DNA of 64,000 nt from Eulemur rufifrons (taxonomy: Eukaryota; Chordata; Mammalia; Primates; Lemuridae): NCBI RefSeq assembly GCF_041146395.1, contig NC_091006.1, positions 2,796,001-2,860,000 on the forward strand. Direction: 5' to 3'. How positions within the stretch are numbered: the first letter of the stretch is position 1; each line of letters opens with the position of its first letter. Made by a program: the position numbers and the translations under genes. Of this stretch, positions 1-39,121 are shown in pieces. The notes beneath the pieces are model-generated. The model was not told the origin of the DNA. It saw nothing but the letters and a program-made list of their open reading frames with translations, and did no database searches.

Positions 1-147
1 AGGGAGCCTGAACTTTCACCTGCACTCAGTAAGGAAGCACCTTAATCCCCCTGCCTCCCAAATGTCAGTGGGTACTCTAGACTTTCCTCTCTGTCTGGAA
101 ATAATGAGACAGCATTTTTCTTTCCCTACCAGCATGAAACTGGCACG

Positions 148-475
148 GTGCTATGGTTTGAATGTTTGTGTCTCCTCAGGATTCTTATGTTGAAATCCCA
201 ACCCCAAGGTGATTGTGTTAGGAGGTGGGGCCTTTTAGGAAGTGATTAGGGCCATTGCAAAATAGGCACAAGGGAGCTTTTTCACCCCTTTCACCATGTG
301 AGGGCACAGTGAGAAGGTGCCATCAGTGAACCAGCTAACAGCCCCTCTCCAGACACTGAGTCTGCCAGCTCCTTGATCTTGGACTTCCCAGTGTCCAGAA
401 CTGTGAGAAATAAATTTTTGTTCATAAGCTACCCAGGTGATGGTGTTTTGTTAGAGCAGCCTGAACAGACTAAGG
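148..475 (+). mobile_element. MaLR-type LTR (family not certain)
   Basis: It begins gctatggtttgaatgtttg and ends aacagactaagg, with the internal tail 'aactgtgagaaataaat' that carries a polyA-type signal. The same family recurs, split, at 52061-52993. Subfamily assignment needs a repeat library. Confidence 0.55.
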
Positions 476-479
476 CGCA

Positions 480-1257
480 TGGTGTGAGAGGAGCCCTGCT
501 GACATAGAAGATTCAAGTAAGATCCAGAGTCCTGTGGGGTAATAGGACACAACTGAAAATCACTCCTCATATGGAGAATCAGGAAAATCTCCCTTGAGTG
601 AAAAGAAGCAATCAACAGGTGCCAACACCAAGGCACACAGAAATTGGAATTATCTGACAAGGAATTTAAAGCAGCTATCACAGAAAAGCTTCACTGAACA
701 GTTAGTTAGAAACACACTTGAGGCGAGTGAAAATATAAGTTGTAAGCAAGAAATAGAATATATAAAGAAGCAAATGGAAATTTTGGATTTGAAAAGTTTC
801 AGTAACCAAAATTAAAAACTCGGGGGACAGGCTCAACAGCAGAATAAAATGGTCAGAGGAAAGAGTCAGTGACCTTGAACATAGTCTAAAATTCATATGA
901 TCAGAATCCCAGAAGGAGAGGAGACAGAGTATGAGAATGAAAAAAATATTCAAAGAAATACTTTTGGAAGAAATGACTGAAATTTTCTTAAATTTGGCAA
1001 AAGACAGAAACCTACAGAATCAAGAAACTGAGCTAATGTCAAATAGGGTACACCAAACAGAGCCTCACCAGGTGGATTTTTTGCAGAAATTGAAAAGTTG
1101 ATTCTGAAATTCATATGGAAACTCAAGGGACCCAGAACAGCTAAAACAATTTTGAAAAAGAAGAATAAACTTGGAAGACTCACACTTTCTGATTTCAAAA
1201 CGTACTACAAAACTGTAGTAATCGAAGCAGGGTGATACTGGCAGAAGGATAGACATT
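480..1257 (+). mobile_element. ancient L1 fragment, part 1
   Basis: L1-like sequence corresponds first to the ORF1 region (for example ggaattatctgacaaggaat) and then, after an internal deletion near 1040, to the 3' part of ORF2 (attcatatggaaactcaag). All reading frames are broken. It is interrupted by the mariner and continues at 2531. Confidence 0.75.
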
Positions 1258-1258
1258 A

Positions 1259-2528
1259 GGTCATTAAATATGAAATGTCTGATTTCACATCAATAGTGTA
1301 TCTGTGTTATCTCTCAAACAAGAAGCAGTACAATTAATCAAACTGTGCGCCTAAACTATCGACACAGTTTTGCCATCTTTGACATAAACGGCAGCTTGTT
1401 TATGCCAGCAGCAAAGAAGCCTGGAAAGCAAGTGGCAATGAAATTATGAAAAGTGTTTTCCACAGCGTGTTGAGAATTGAATATTTTTCCTTACAAGAAG
1501 TAGTCCAAAACCTGGAAGAAGTGGTAGTCAGTTGGTGCAAGGTGTGGTGAATACAGTGTATGATAGTTTCCAAGTCCAGCTGCTGTAGTTTGAGCAACAT
1601 TGTGACACATGTGGTCAAGCTTTGTCTTGCAAGAGAATCGGCCTGTTCTCTATTGACCAGTATCAGCTGCTTAATCACAAGTATCCTCATCATTTCATCC
1701 AGCTGGTTGCAGTAGATATCTGCCATGATCAGTTGACCAGGTTTCATTAATCTGGAGTGGATAATACCAGCACTGGACCACCAAACAGACACCATTAGCT
1801 CTTTTGGATGAATATTCAGTTTTGGACTGTGCTTTGGCACTCCATCTTTATCCAGCCATTGTGGCGAATGTTGCAGTTATCCAAAAGAATCCATTTTTCA
1901 TCACACATAACAATATGGTGTAGAAATGGTTCACCTTTATGTTGTAACAGCAAAGAAAGGCAGGCTTCAAGACTGTTACTCTGCTGACACTTGTTTAATT
2001 CATGCAGAACCCATCTATCCAGCTTTTTTACCTTGCTGATTTTTTTCAAATGGTCCAATATGGTTGGAATAGTAACCTTGCTGCTAATTCATGCATGGGC
2101 TGCGGTAGAGTCACTTCCACTTCAGCTTTCGGCTCATCATTATCCACCTTGGTCTGAGGTCACCCACGTGGCTCATTTTCAAGATTAAAGTCACCAGAAC
2201 AGAATTTCTCGAACCATCAACGTACTGTGCGTTCATTAGCCGCATCCATCCCAAACACTTTGTTGGTATTTTGTGCTGTCTGCAATGCATTGGTTCCACA
2301 ATGGAACTCATATTCTAAAATAACACAAACTTTTTACTTATCCATGGTTTCACAAAAATTGCTCTAAAAAATTTTTGAAAGATAATCACAAGCCAAAGCA
2401 TGCATTTGAAAGACTGAGAGTGTACCTTCAGAATAAAAATAAAACAAGAAGTGTCAAAGTGAAATGTCAGAGGTATCAACTGTCAAACTTAGTACTTAAG
2501 GAAATTAGGTATTTCATACTTAATAACC
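1259..2528 (-). mobile_element. mariner transposon with both TIRs (Hsmar2-like)
   Basis: This 1270-bp element is inserted in an L1. Its 28-bp inverted repeats (1259-1286 and 2501-2528) match at 23 of 28 positions, and a TA flanks each end (1257-1258, 2529-2530), the mariner target site. The minus strand carries decayed transposase: KVKKLDRWVLHELN, CDEKWILLDN (with the first catalytic Asp) and SVWWSSAGIIHS, HLKKISKVKKLD upstream, plus CNQLDEMM. The later catalytic region is frameshifted, so the enzyme is dead. Hsmar2-like is my best family guess. Confidence 0.85.
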
Positions 2529-2530
2529 TA

Positions 2531-3745
2531 ATAAATCCATGGAACAGAATTGAGAGACCAGAAATAAACCTTCCCAGGAAACAAATAGTCAATTGATTTT
2601 CAACAGGGATATTAAGATAATTAAATGGAGAAAAAATAGTCTTTTCAAAAAATGATGCTGGAATAACTGGATATCCAAATGCAAAAGAATGAAATTGGAC
2701 TCCTTCCCCTCACCGTACATGCTAATTAGGTTAAAATGTGTCATAGACTGGAGTGTGAGAGCTAAAACTATATAGCTCTCAGGAAAAAACATAGGAATAA
2801 CACTTCATGACTTTGGAGGTAGTGCAAGCCTTCTTGATACAACACCAGAAACACAAGTGACTGAAAAAATACACTAACTGGACTTCATCAGAATTAAAAA
2901 CTTTTGTACTTCAAAGTATACTGTCAAGAAAGTGAAAAGAAAGCATAAAATAGGAGAGAAATTTGCTAATCACATATCTGATAAAAGACTTCCAGAATAT
3001 ATAAAGATGTTCAACATCATTAGCTATCAAAGAATTGCAAATCAAAACCACAATGAGGATGGCTAAAATTAAAAAACAGATAATGACAAATGTCAAGGAT
3101 GTGAAGAAGTTGAAACTCTCATATGTTCATCATGGGATTGTAATATGGTGCAGTCACTTTGAAAAACATTTCTTCATATTTTAAACATAGAGTTACCATG
3201 TGATTTAGGAATGCCACTCCTAGGTACATACCCAAGAGAAATGAAAACATATACCCACACAAAAGTTTGTATATGTATGTTCCTAGCCAAAAAGTAGAAA
3301 CCACCCAGATGCCCATCAGCTGATGAATGGATAAACAAAATGTATATGTATAGCCATACAATAAATAGTATTCAACGATAAAAAAAAAGATACTGATACA
3401 TACTACAACATGGATGAAACTTGAAAACATCGTGCTAAGTAAAAGAAGCCAGCCACAGAAGAGTACATATTGTATTAATCCATTTATATGAAATATCCAG
3501 AATATACAAATCTACAGAAACAGTGCATTAGGGGTTGCCAGGGGCAGGGGGAAGGGATAACGGAGAGTGATGTCTAATGGGGATGGGGTTTCTTTTGAAG
3601 TGATGAGAATATCTTAAAATTAGACTGTGGTGATAGTTGCACAACTTTGTGAATATACCAAAAATCATGAATTGTACACTCTCAGGGGGCAAATTTGATG
3701 GAATATGAATTATATCTTAATAAAGCTGTTAGAAAGGAAAAACCT
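2531..3745 (+). mobile_element. ancient L1 fragment, part 2 (ORF2 3' end and 3' UTR)
   Basis: The L1 resumes exactly after the mariner (ataaatccatggaacagaat) and runs through the end of ORF2 to the 3' end near ttaataaagctgtta. It is riddled with stops. The L1M-type 3' end makes it old. Confidence 0.75.
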
Positions 3746-4550
3746 GTGCTTCTCTAACCAGTAATTCTGCTTTTAAGACTCTTTCCTAAGGAAATGTATT
3801 TATTCATTCGTTCCTTCCTTCAGTATGTACTGAGTGACACGATTCTAGTGGGGTTCTTTTAGGTGCTGAGAATCCAACAATGAACAAAGTAAGGATTAAA
3901 AACTAATCAGATGTAATGATCTGAGGTTTTTAAAGATGGAATGTTCATTATAATAATTTAATAGTAATAAAAAGCTGGGAACACCTAAACGATCCAGTGG
4001 CGTAAAAATTATGGCATATGGTAAGATGTGAAACCATTTACAATTTAAGTTTTCACAGAATAGTCATTGATGTGAGAAAATTATACTGTATAATATAAAG
4101 TATAAAATGCTATATATGAAATATTATACACTGCTATGAAATCAGTGTTATTTCTATAGATAATAGTATTGGGTTTTGACTCCAGAGCCCGCCTTTCCAT
4201 CAGTTGCTGTTTCTTTTTTACGTTTTTCTGAATTTTTAAAATCAGTAAGATACATTATGATCCTAAAAACTATCCATATCCATTTCGCTGAGTTCCTTAC
4301 GCCAAGCGAAAGTGCTGAACTGTTGCGGGCCTCACTTCTCAGTGCTTGATGTAGGTTTGTTTCCTTTGAGCTTAAGAGAACAAAACCATGAGGAAAGTCG
4401 GATTTGCTGCTGAATAAAACTAGTATTTTTATATGCCCGTATGAATATGGAGTTGTCTAATTTGAAAGAGAATAAGAAAACTAACAGGAAAAGTATCAAC
4501 TCTTAATCAGGTCCTGTCTTTTTTTTCTTTGTGGCGTGTTTTTTGTTTTT
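3746..4550 (+). other. DPY19L3 intron, mostly unassigned
   Basis: This stretch holds an L2-like relic near 3800-3895 (tattcattcgttccttcctt ... aatccaacaatgaacaaag) and otherwise AT-rich sequence with no recognisable element. Confidence 0.4.
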
Positions 4551-4562
4551 AAGTTGGTTGCA

Positions 4563-4908
4563 GGCCGGGCGCGGTGGCTCACGCCTGTAATCCTAGCACT
4601 CTGGGAGGCCGAGGCGGGTGGATCGCTCAAGGTCAGGAGTTCGAGACCAGCCTGAGCAAGAGCGAGACCCCGTCTCTACTAAAAATAGAAAAAAATTATA
4701 TGGACAACTAAAAATATATATATAGAAAAATTAGCCGGGCATAGTGGCGCATGCCTGTAGTCCCAGCTACTCGGGAGGCTGAGGCAGGAGGATCGCTTGA
4801 GCCCAGGAGTTTGAGGTTGCTGTGAGCTAGGCTGACGCCACGGCATTCACTCTAGCCTGGGCAACAAAGTGAGACTCTGTCTCAAAAAAAAAAAAAAAAA
4901 AAAAAAAA
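4563..4908 (+). mobile_element. strepsirrhine Alu, full-length dimer
   Basis: It starts ggccgggcgcggtggctcac and ends in a long A run. The right arm has the strepsirrhine form (gaggctgacgcc-type segment). A 12-bp target duplication, aagttggttgca, lies at 4551-4562 and 4907-4918. It is young and well preserved. Confidence 0.93.
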
Positions 4909-4918
4909 GTTGGTTGCA

Positions 4919-5680
4919 TTTTGTCTCCTTCAGTGTCAGCCTGTCAACAATTTTTGTTACATCGAAGCTCTCCTTAATGAGTACTTATTACACATCCGAG
5001 TCTTCCGGCAGCCCCTGCTGCTCCTCTGTGAGGAAGGCAGAATTGTCTGTCTTTACAGATGAGCCATTTCCGGCACATTAAGGTCACACGGCTGGTCTAT
5101 CGCAGAATCAGGACTGTACAGTGTAGGCGCCACTGACGCCCGGCTCCTGTTCCTGACCACTGTGCTGCGCTGCCTGCTGTGAAGCTGCGAGGTGCCTCCC
5201 CGCAGGGGGAGCTTTGGCTCTGATCAGGGGGTTTGGGCACACACACAAACAGACAAAATGCAGCAATATACGGTACAGTCCTGAGGTGCGTAGTACGGAA
5301 AACTAGGAAATAATGGAATGCACAAAGTGCTTACTGTTGGCTGTAAACAGTAACCGTAAGAGAATTTAAAACTGAAGATTACAAATGGCACTTGCCAACT
5401 CCAAAATACATTTATACCATTGTTTGCTTCCGCTGCTTCATATCGTCCTCATTCATTTGCCCTTTAATTAATGTTATAAGATTGTAAGTGTTCTGTCCTT
5501 AAAAGATAAATAAATGGTATGTATATGCTTTAGTTTCCTTTTTTAGATGGTGTTTCTTGAAGCTAAGTGTGTTTCCTGCATTATTTGTAACCTGGAATGT
5601 ACCCACCTGATGACCAGTGTGTCAGCATGTGGTGTCTCCTGATAAAATCTGTTTAACCATCTCCTCTTCGGCTGTTGCAG
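4919..5680 (+). other. DPY19L3 intron, unique sequence
   Basis: No repeat or exon is recognised. The part from 5080 to 5230 is moderately GC-rich. The stretch ends at the acceptor of the first exon in the window. Confidence 0.5.
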
Positions 5681-32351
<26,671 letters not shown>

Positions 32352-33773
32352 CAAGGATTTCTGTCCAGTCTCTATTTTTGATACAGCAAAACTGCATCCT
32401 AATGAAACTCAGTAGATAAGGTTTCCTATGTACGTAGGTAGCCGGCACCTTAAAGCTGTGATATGAGTAAGTTCTTACCAATGTTTACACAAGCATTACC
32501 GTCCTCAAAAGTATCTTCTGCGAGCTCAAGTCATTTTGTCTCGTCTGTATCTTTTCCATCAATGTTCTTTAGCCTGAACATTCACAGCTTTCTAAGAGTG
32601 GTGTAGAATTTGTTGCTGGGGAGAATATGTGTTCCATAGGTAGCCTGGACAGCCGCATACCACGTAGGAAGATGAGAGCCTGTTCAGGACTTGAAATGCT
32701 TCTAATTTTCAGTTGACTTAAGGCAGGTATGGCTGAGTCGAATTGAAAAGATGATTAAATTATTTAATGTTATTTCATTAGTGAAGGCCAATTGGTGGCT
32801 TTTTTTAAAAGTTCTTTATTGTCCTGTTTCACTTTAATATTTTACAATGCTTTCCAATTGTCATGTTTTTAACATTAACAAAAAAAATCATGTTAGATCT
32901 TTGTATCAAACATTTTGTTACACTCTGAAAGGTAATATGTACCATGTCAGTAGTGTGTGTGGTCTGCTGAGAGAGAGAGTGTGTGTGTATGTGTGTGTTT
33001 TAATGCTGGGCACAGAAAAGTGTTACAATTTCCATACTGTAAGTCCTTAAAGGGGCAGAAATGTATGTAGACAAGTAGAATTTGTTACTGTTCAGTGTTA
33101 TTTTAAAACCTGATACTCTTTTAACCTCTCTCTACTGCAAGTAAAATAGTTTTGCTTTATTTCTTACTCACTTCAATTTATTGGGTTTGCAAAATTTTGT
33201 AAACTTTTTGTGTTTTTACCCTTTGTATTTTTTGCAGCCTAGAACTTGCAAAGTCTGAATATTTTTAAAATGTTATATCTTAACTAGTTCACTAATACAG
33301 TATTTTTAGCAGACAGCATTTTCATACCAAGTTTGACTTGTGGTCTCCAATCTTACTGTGAGGGCCCTGGCAGCATTATTCTTTTCCTTCATAAAAGGTA
33401 ACCAAGTGCCTCTAAGTCATGCTTATTTGTAACAACAAAGAGGATTATATGTACCTGCTCAAGATTTTTTGATAATTGTTTTTATAATTAATTTCCAATG
33501 ATGAGTACCTGTAAAAGTTGCTGATATGAGCACTTAATTAAATCAAAGATGACTAATGAAATTAGCTTTCTTCCCTGTTCTTGCCAGTTGGAAATGATGC
33601 AAATATTTCTCCTTGCAGTTGTATTGAAGTAAATTACCATAGGCATCGAGATGGATACATCACGTTTTCAAATGATCTTACAGTCAGCTGCTACTTACCA
33701 AGCAGCATTCAAAAAAATTTTTACACTGTCATGTTGGACACAAGGATACTCAGCTTTTATCAAAAGGTATTTA

Positions 33774-33779
33774 AATAAA
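33774..33779 (+). terminator. candidate proximal polyA signal of DPY19L3
   Basis: AATAAA lies about 1.4 kb after the stop codon and is followed by TG-rich sequence (atgttgagaatagttggg). Use of this site would give a shorter 3' UTR. Confidence 0.3.
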
Positions 33780-34495
33780 TGTTGAGAATAGTTGGGTTAT
33801 TAAATTATACAACTGAAACTTTCAAATTATATCTTTCCTATATCCCTTAATAAGGTTGGAGACCACTACAGTTTAGGATAATACAATAATAAGGCATTTT
33901 AATCAGTACTGAAACTTTAAGCCAGCAGTGATGCATGCCTGTTGGAGCTGACAGCATGGGTCAGAGCATCCTTCAGCGAGTGCCTTACTCTAATTGAAAC
34001 CAAGCACATGTAAGGTACAGTTTGTCAGACTGTGTGGTTTTGTTTTTAAAATCCTCTGTTACCTTTTCAGATGTGTCTAAATTTATTTTAAATATTTCTA
34101 TATGTTTTCATCTAAGCATTTGGGCATTTGGAGTCTCAATATACAAAACATGTACTTAAATCTTTATGCTTATCATCACCACAGTGATGGCATACAGTGA
34201 TTTTTTTTTCATTGTTTAGGTACCATTGTTGCCAAAACATTTAGTGTCAGTCTTCAGTGAAAAATACAAAGTGCCAAAACAATCTTGCAAGACAGAATCC
34301 ATACTACACTCTTTCCAAGACACTGTGACCATGTACAGTAAAGTTTTTCCTGATGACCAGGTCTCTCAACGAATCATGTTAAATATTTTTAGCACGCATT
34401 GGTATTGTCTTACGTGACCTTCTCATTGAAGTACACATGAGGACAGAGAGGAAAAGCATCTATCTGACTTCTGGCTCTGGTTTCTAGCCTCTCCT

Positions 34496-34501
34496 AATAA
34501 A
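34496..34501 (+). terminator. candidate intermediate polyA signal of DPY19L3
   Basis: AATAAA (cctaataaactgaag) lies about 2.1 kb after the stop. The downstream GT content is modest (gagaactgtgtcc), so support is weak. Confidence 0.25.
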
Positions 34502-35563
34502 CTGAAGCACGAGAACTGTGTCCTAAGCCCCGTGCCACACAGACCTTGGTGGCTGTATTAATACTTGGTAATAGCCACAAATAGTGGCTCTGTATTTTAT
34601 GGATAGAAAAACTACTTGATTTTGCTTCTGAGTTAGCAGTCAAAAGACCCTCTAAGTACAGCAGAAGTGCTCTTAACTGACTCTGCTTCTGTGACTCTCC
34701 AGACCCGGAAGTCTCCGTCCCTCTTGGGATCTTCCTGCCCCAGCACAGCTGGGAGGCTGCTCCCCGGTGTTCACAGTGCTCTTGCTCCCTCCCGCCCTTG
34801 AGTTCTATGCCCACACCAAACTTCTCCATGCAAGTTCTACTTCTTATTGTAAACAGACAACTCACTTACATAAACCTAGGAACTACAGGTGTAAAAAGAA
34901 AGAGTTATTTCTGCAAAAATTAAATTGAATGCTTTGGTAAGATTTGATAAAAGTTGAGTTGCTGAGAAAGGTTGCTTGTCAATTAGATGTGGTTAGGAAA
35001 ATCATAAAATATTGAGGAAAACATAAAAATCAAGAAAATTTCTGAGCTTAGATTGCTTTGCAGATTTACTTAAGTACTCATTCCACCTTTAAAATATCTA
35101 AACCAATAGGAAAATATTAAAATGTACCCAAATCATGTTATTGGTGTGATTTATGCAAGAAGTAGAACTGCAGTCATTGGACCCTCATACAAAAGAAAGA
35201 CTTTGTCTGTACATCAGAAGATTAGCAAATAAATGTACAATTCCACATTTTAAGTTATGATATCCTGCTTTAACCTACTTACTTCATTAAATGACCAACT
35301 ACTGGTACTGATCACAACAGTTATGAGAGATTCTGTTATAGTTGAAAGGTTCCAGTGACTTTTATTACAGGCTTTTGTTAAAATAGGGATTCATTTCAAA
35401 TGGGTGTTACCTAGACAATTTGCTGTCCTCTTAAAGATGATTTCTTGCCCTTTGTGAGATCAGGTCTCTAACTGTGTGTATGTTTTGAGTGGGTGCTGCC
35501 AGGTGGCAAGGGCATATATAGATGCTTCATCGGATCTGCATCTTTATTTCACAGTTAACGAAA

Positions 35564-35569
35564 AATAAA
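35564..35569 (+). terminator. candidate distal polyA signal of DPY19L3
   Basis: AATAAA sits in an A-rich context (gaaaaataaaaatg) followed by a T-rich stretch (gttttttctgatt) that could serve as the downstream U-rich element. It is the last hexamer before repeats and L1 sequence resume near 36.06 kb. Confidence 0.4.
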
Positions 35570-35590
35570 AATGTTTTTTCTGATTCTACA

Positions 35591-36060
35591 TTAACTTTGT
35601 CTATAAGGTAAAAATTTTAGCTTTGGCCAAAATCTATCCGAATTAACATAGAAGTATTTGATTTTTAAAATTCAATTCAAATCTTGGAATCAATGGGAAG
35701 ATACTAAAATGTTGTCAGATTATATATGTTGGTTAATATGCTCCCCAAATGCTTTATACATGGCAACCTTTTGGCCTAAGAGTGTTCGTTCATGGAAAAA
35801 AGCTTTTGAGATGAGAGGGTTGCTTACTTTCTTGTGGCAATTGATTTTCAGTTTTTGACATCTTATGGGTAAAATCTTACAAAGAGGTTTTATAATTTGT
35901 CGTACAGAATTGTTTGGAGATTATATACTAAGTAAAGTTCTTTTTAAGTTATACGAGGTGAGTGTCTTACATTTCTTTGAAGGTCAAAAACGAAGGAACC
36001 TGCTTATTGAAGTGATTAAATATTTGCTAAATAGAGTAAATCAGCTGGATTTCAGCCACT
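35591..36060. other. intergenic, unassigned
   Basis: AT-rich sequence between the presumed gene end and the first intergenic L1. No element recognised. Confidence 0.4.
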
Positions 36061-36700
36061 CTGGTAGGTGTGTAATGATATTGTAGTTTTAATTTCCATT
36101 TCCCTAATGACAGATGATGTTGAGTATCTGTTCACATGCTTTTTACATCTCTGTATCTTCTTTGGTGAAATGTCTGTTTAGATCTTTTGCCTGTTTTTTA
36201 ATTGGGATATTTTCTTTGTTATTAAGTTTTAAGAGTTACTTGGATATTTTAGATTCAAGTCCATTATCAGATATGTGTTTTAATAATATTTTCTCCCATG
36301 CCATGTCTTGTCTTTTCATTTGCTCAACAGTGTCTTGCACAGAGAAGACGTTATTAATTTTAGTAAAGTCCAACTTACCAGTTTTTTTATTCATGAATTA
36401 TTCCCTTCGTGTTGATATTAAATTAACACTAGCCTCAAAGAATGAATCATGAAGTGTTTTCTCTGATTCTGTTTTCTGGAGGAGATTGTGGAGAATTGGT
36501 ATTATTTCTTCCTTAAATGTTTGGTAGAATTCACCAGTGAGATTTTAGACCATCTGGGCATGATGCTTTTTTTTTTTTTTTTTTTTCTCTTTTCTTGAAG
36601 GTTATTAATTGTTGATTCAATTTCACTAGTAGATACAGGGCTACTCAAATTATCTGTTTCTCCTTGTGTGAGTTTTGGTGGATTATGTCTTTCAAGGACG
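36060..36700 (-). mobile_element. L1 ORF2 fragment, minus strand
   Basis: It reads in reverse as late and then middle ORF2 (ttaatttccatttccctaat, ggtagaattcaccagtga) with a T18 run inside. Frames are broken. Confidence 0.7.
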
Positions 36701-36885
36701 TCCACATACACAAAAACGTACCTAGATATAGACCTTACACCTTTCACAAAAGTTAACTCAGATGAATACAGACCTAAATGTAAACTGTAAAACTACAGAA
36801 CTTCTAGAAGAAGACATACAAGAAAATATCCTTGACCTAGAATTTGGTGATGAGTTTTTTGTTACAACACCAAACTCATGTCATT
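36700..36885 (+). mobile_element. L1 ORF2 fragment, plus strand
   Basis: Late ORF2 sequence in the opposite orientation (atagaccttacacctttcac, cagaacttctagaagaagac) adjoins the minus-strand piece. This fits either an inverted L1 insertion or two separate events. Confidence 0.6.
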
Positions 36886-37175
36886 GATAAAGATGTGCAT
36901 ATGGGTATTGTCTAGAGAGGCGAAAAACGAGAGCTGAAAGCACCCTCTGAGCCCTTTCTGTCAGCTGTAATTCCTTACACCGTCTCCCCGCACAGTAAAT
37001 GAAGACAAATCTGAAGGCTGCACAGAAATAGACCCTTAGGGCTCCAGACCATTTACATACCAAAAGCACATTACTCAAAAGCACTAGGGTATCAAATGGG
37101 TGTCACATCCAATTTGTTTAAACAGACATGTAAATAATTGTAGCCAAATATGTCATTGGACAGTTTAGAGCCATA

Positions 37176-38145
<970 letters not shown>

Positions 38146-38500
38146 ATTAAGAGAGATTTCCAAATGTATAAGAGAAATGTACATTAAACCTGCACCAAGG
38201 TACGCCTCTCACTTATGACATTAGCAAATATGGAATCCCTGTGTGACAGAGGTGGCATTACAAGACACAACATTCCATAATGGGGTTGGGACAGTCTGGA
38301 CAGGAAAAGGTGAAATTGGAGCCCTACCTTTTACCCGATGGGTAAAATTCCTCATGGATTATAAATGTTTAAATTGGAAAGAAAAAACTTTAAAAATGCC
38401 TAGAATAAAATACAGGATAACATATTATCTTGAGTATAGAAGGATTTCTTAAGACACAGAAAGCAGTAACTATAAAAGAAAATATCAATAAATTTTACAT
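38146..38500 (+). mobile_element. old L1 fragment, part 1
   Basis: The L1M-like phrase ggtgaaattggagccctacc and the following late-ORF2-type text run into an Alu monomer and a Tigger, and L1 sequence resumes at 39122. Confidence 0.5.
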
Positions 38501-38502
38501 TT

Positions 38503-38643
38503 GGCATGTGCCTGTGGTCCCAGCTATTTGGGAGGCTGAGGCAGGAGATCATTGGAACCCAGGAGATCATGGCTGTGAATAGCTCTGTACTTAAGCCTGG
38601 GCAACATAGTCAGACCCTGTCTCTAAAAAGAGAAAAAAAAAAC
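38503..38643 (+). mobile_element. Alu monomer-like SINE
   Basis: A single arm (ggcatgtgcctgtggtccca ... gtctctaaaaagagaaa) with an A-rich tail is inserted within L1 sequence. Confidence 0.65.
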
Positions 38644-38791
38644 TTTTGTTCACTGAAAAATACCATGCAAGTTATGTAAGATGTTAATATAGGGGAAGGT
38701 GGGTAATGGGAATACAGGAATTTTTTATACTATGTTGCAACTCTTCCATAAGTCTCAAATTATCTCAAAATGAAAAGTTTAAAACAAACCA

Positions 38792-39121
38792 GAGTAGTGC
38801 TCCCTTATCCTTAAAGGATAGGCTCAAGACCCACAGTGGATGCCTGAAAGCACAGATAGTACCAGACCCTACCCACACTGTGCTTTTTCCTGTAAGGTAA
38901 GAGGTAGCGTAGACAGCTGGACACACTAAACAAAGGGATGACTCACATCTGGGTGGCACAGAGCAGGACAGCGCAAGATTTCATCATGCTACTCAGTGCA
39001 GTGCAGAATTTAAAACTTATGAATTGTTTATTTCTGGAGTTTTCTGTTTAATACTTTTGGACCACAGTTGACTGGGTAGCTGAAACTGGAAAGCAAAACT
39101 GCCGATAAGGGGGCACTACTG
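38792..39121 (-). mobile_element. Tigger-family element, copy 2 (shortened)
   Basis: The ends read agtagtgctcccttatcc and gataagggggcactactg, and the interior has cacagtggatgcctgaaag. It is about 190 bp shorter than copy 1 through internal loss. Confidence 0.8.

Larger units (their letters stand above)
32352..35590 (+). other. DPY19L3: probable DPY19L3 3' UTR
   Basis: After the stop there is a block of about 3.2 kb with no recognisable Alu, L1 or DNA transposon, although both flanks are full of them. It is AT-rich, with U-rich and UG-rich runs (for example 32967-32999), and holds AATAAA at 33774, 34496, 35228 and 35564. The end is an inference; shorter isoforms ending at the earlier signals are possible. 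Confidence 0.5.

Noticed and set aside
1400..2058. Transposase-like minus-strand frames as possible functional gene
   Set aside because: The frames are broken and the later catalytic region is frameshifted; kept only as a mariner fossil.
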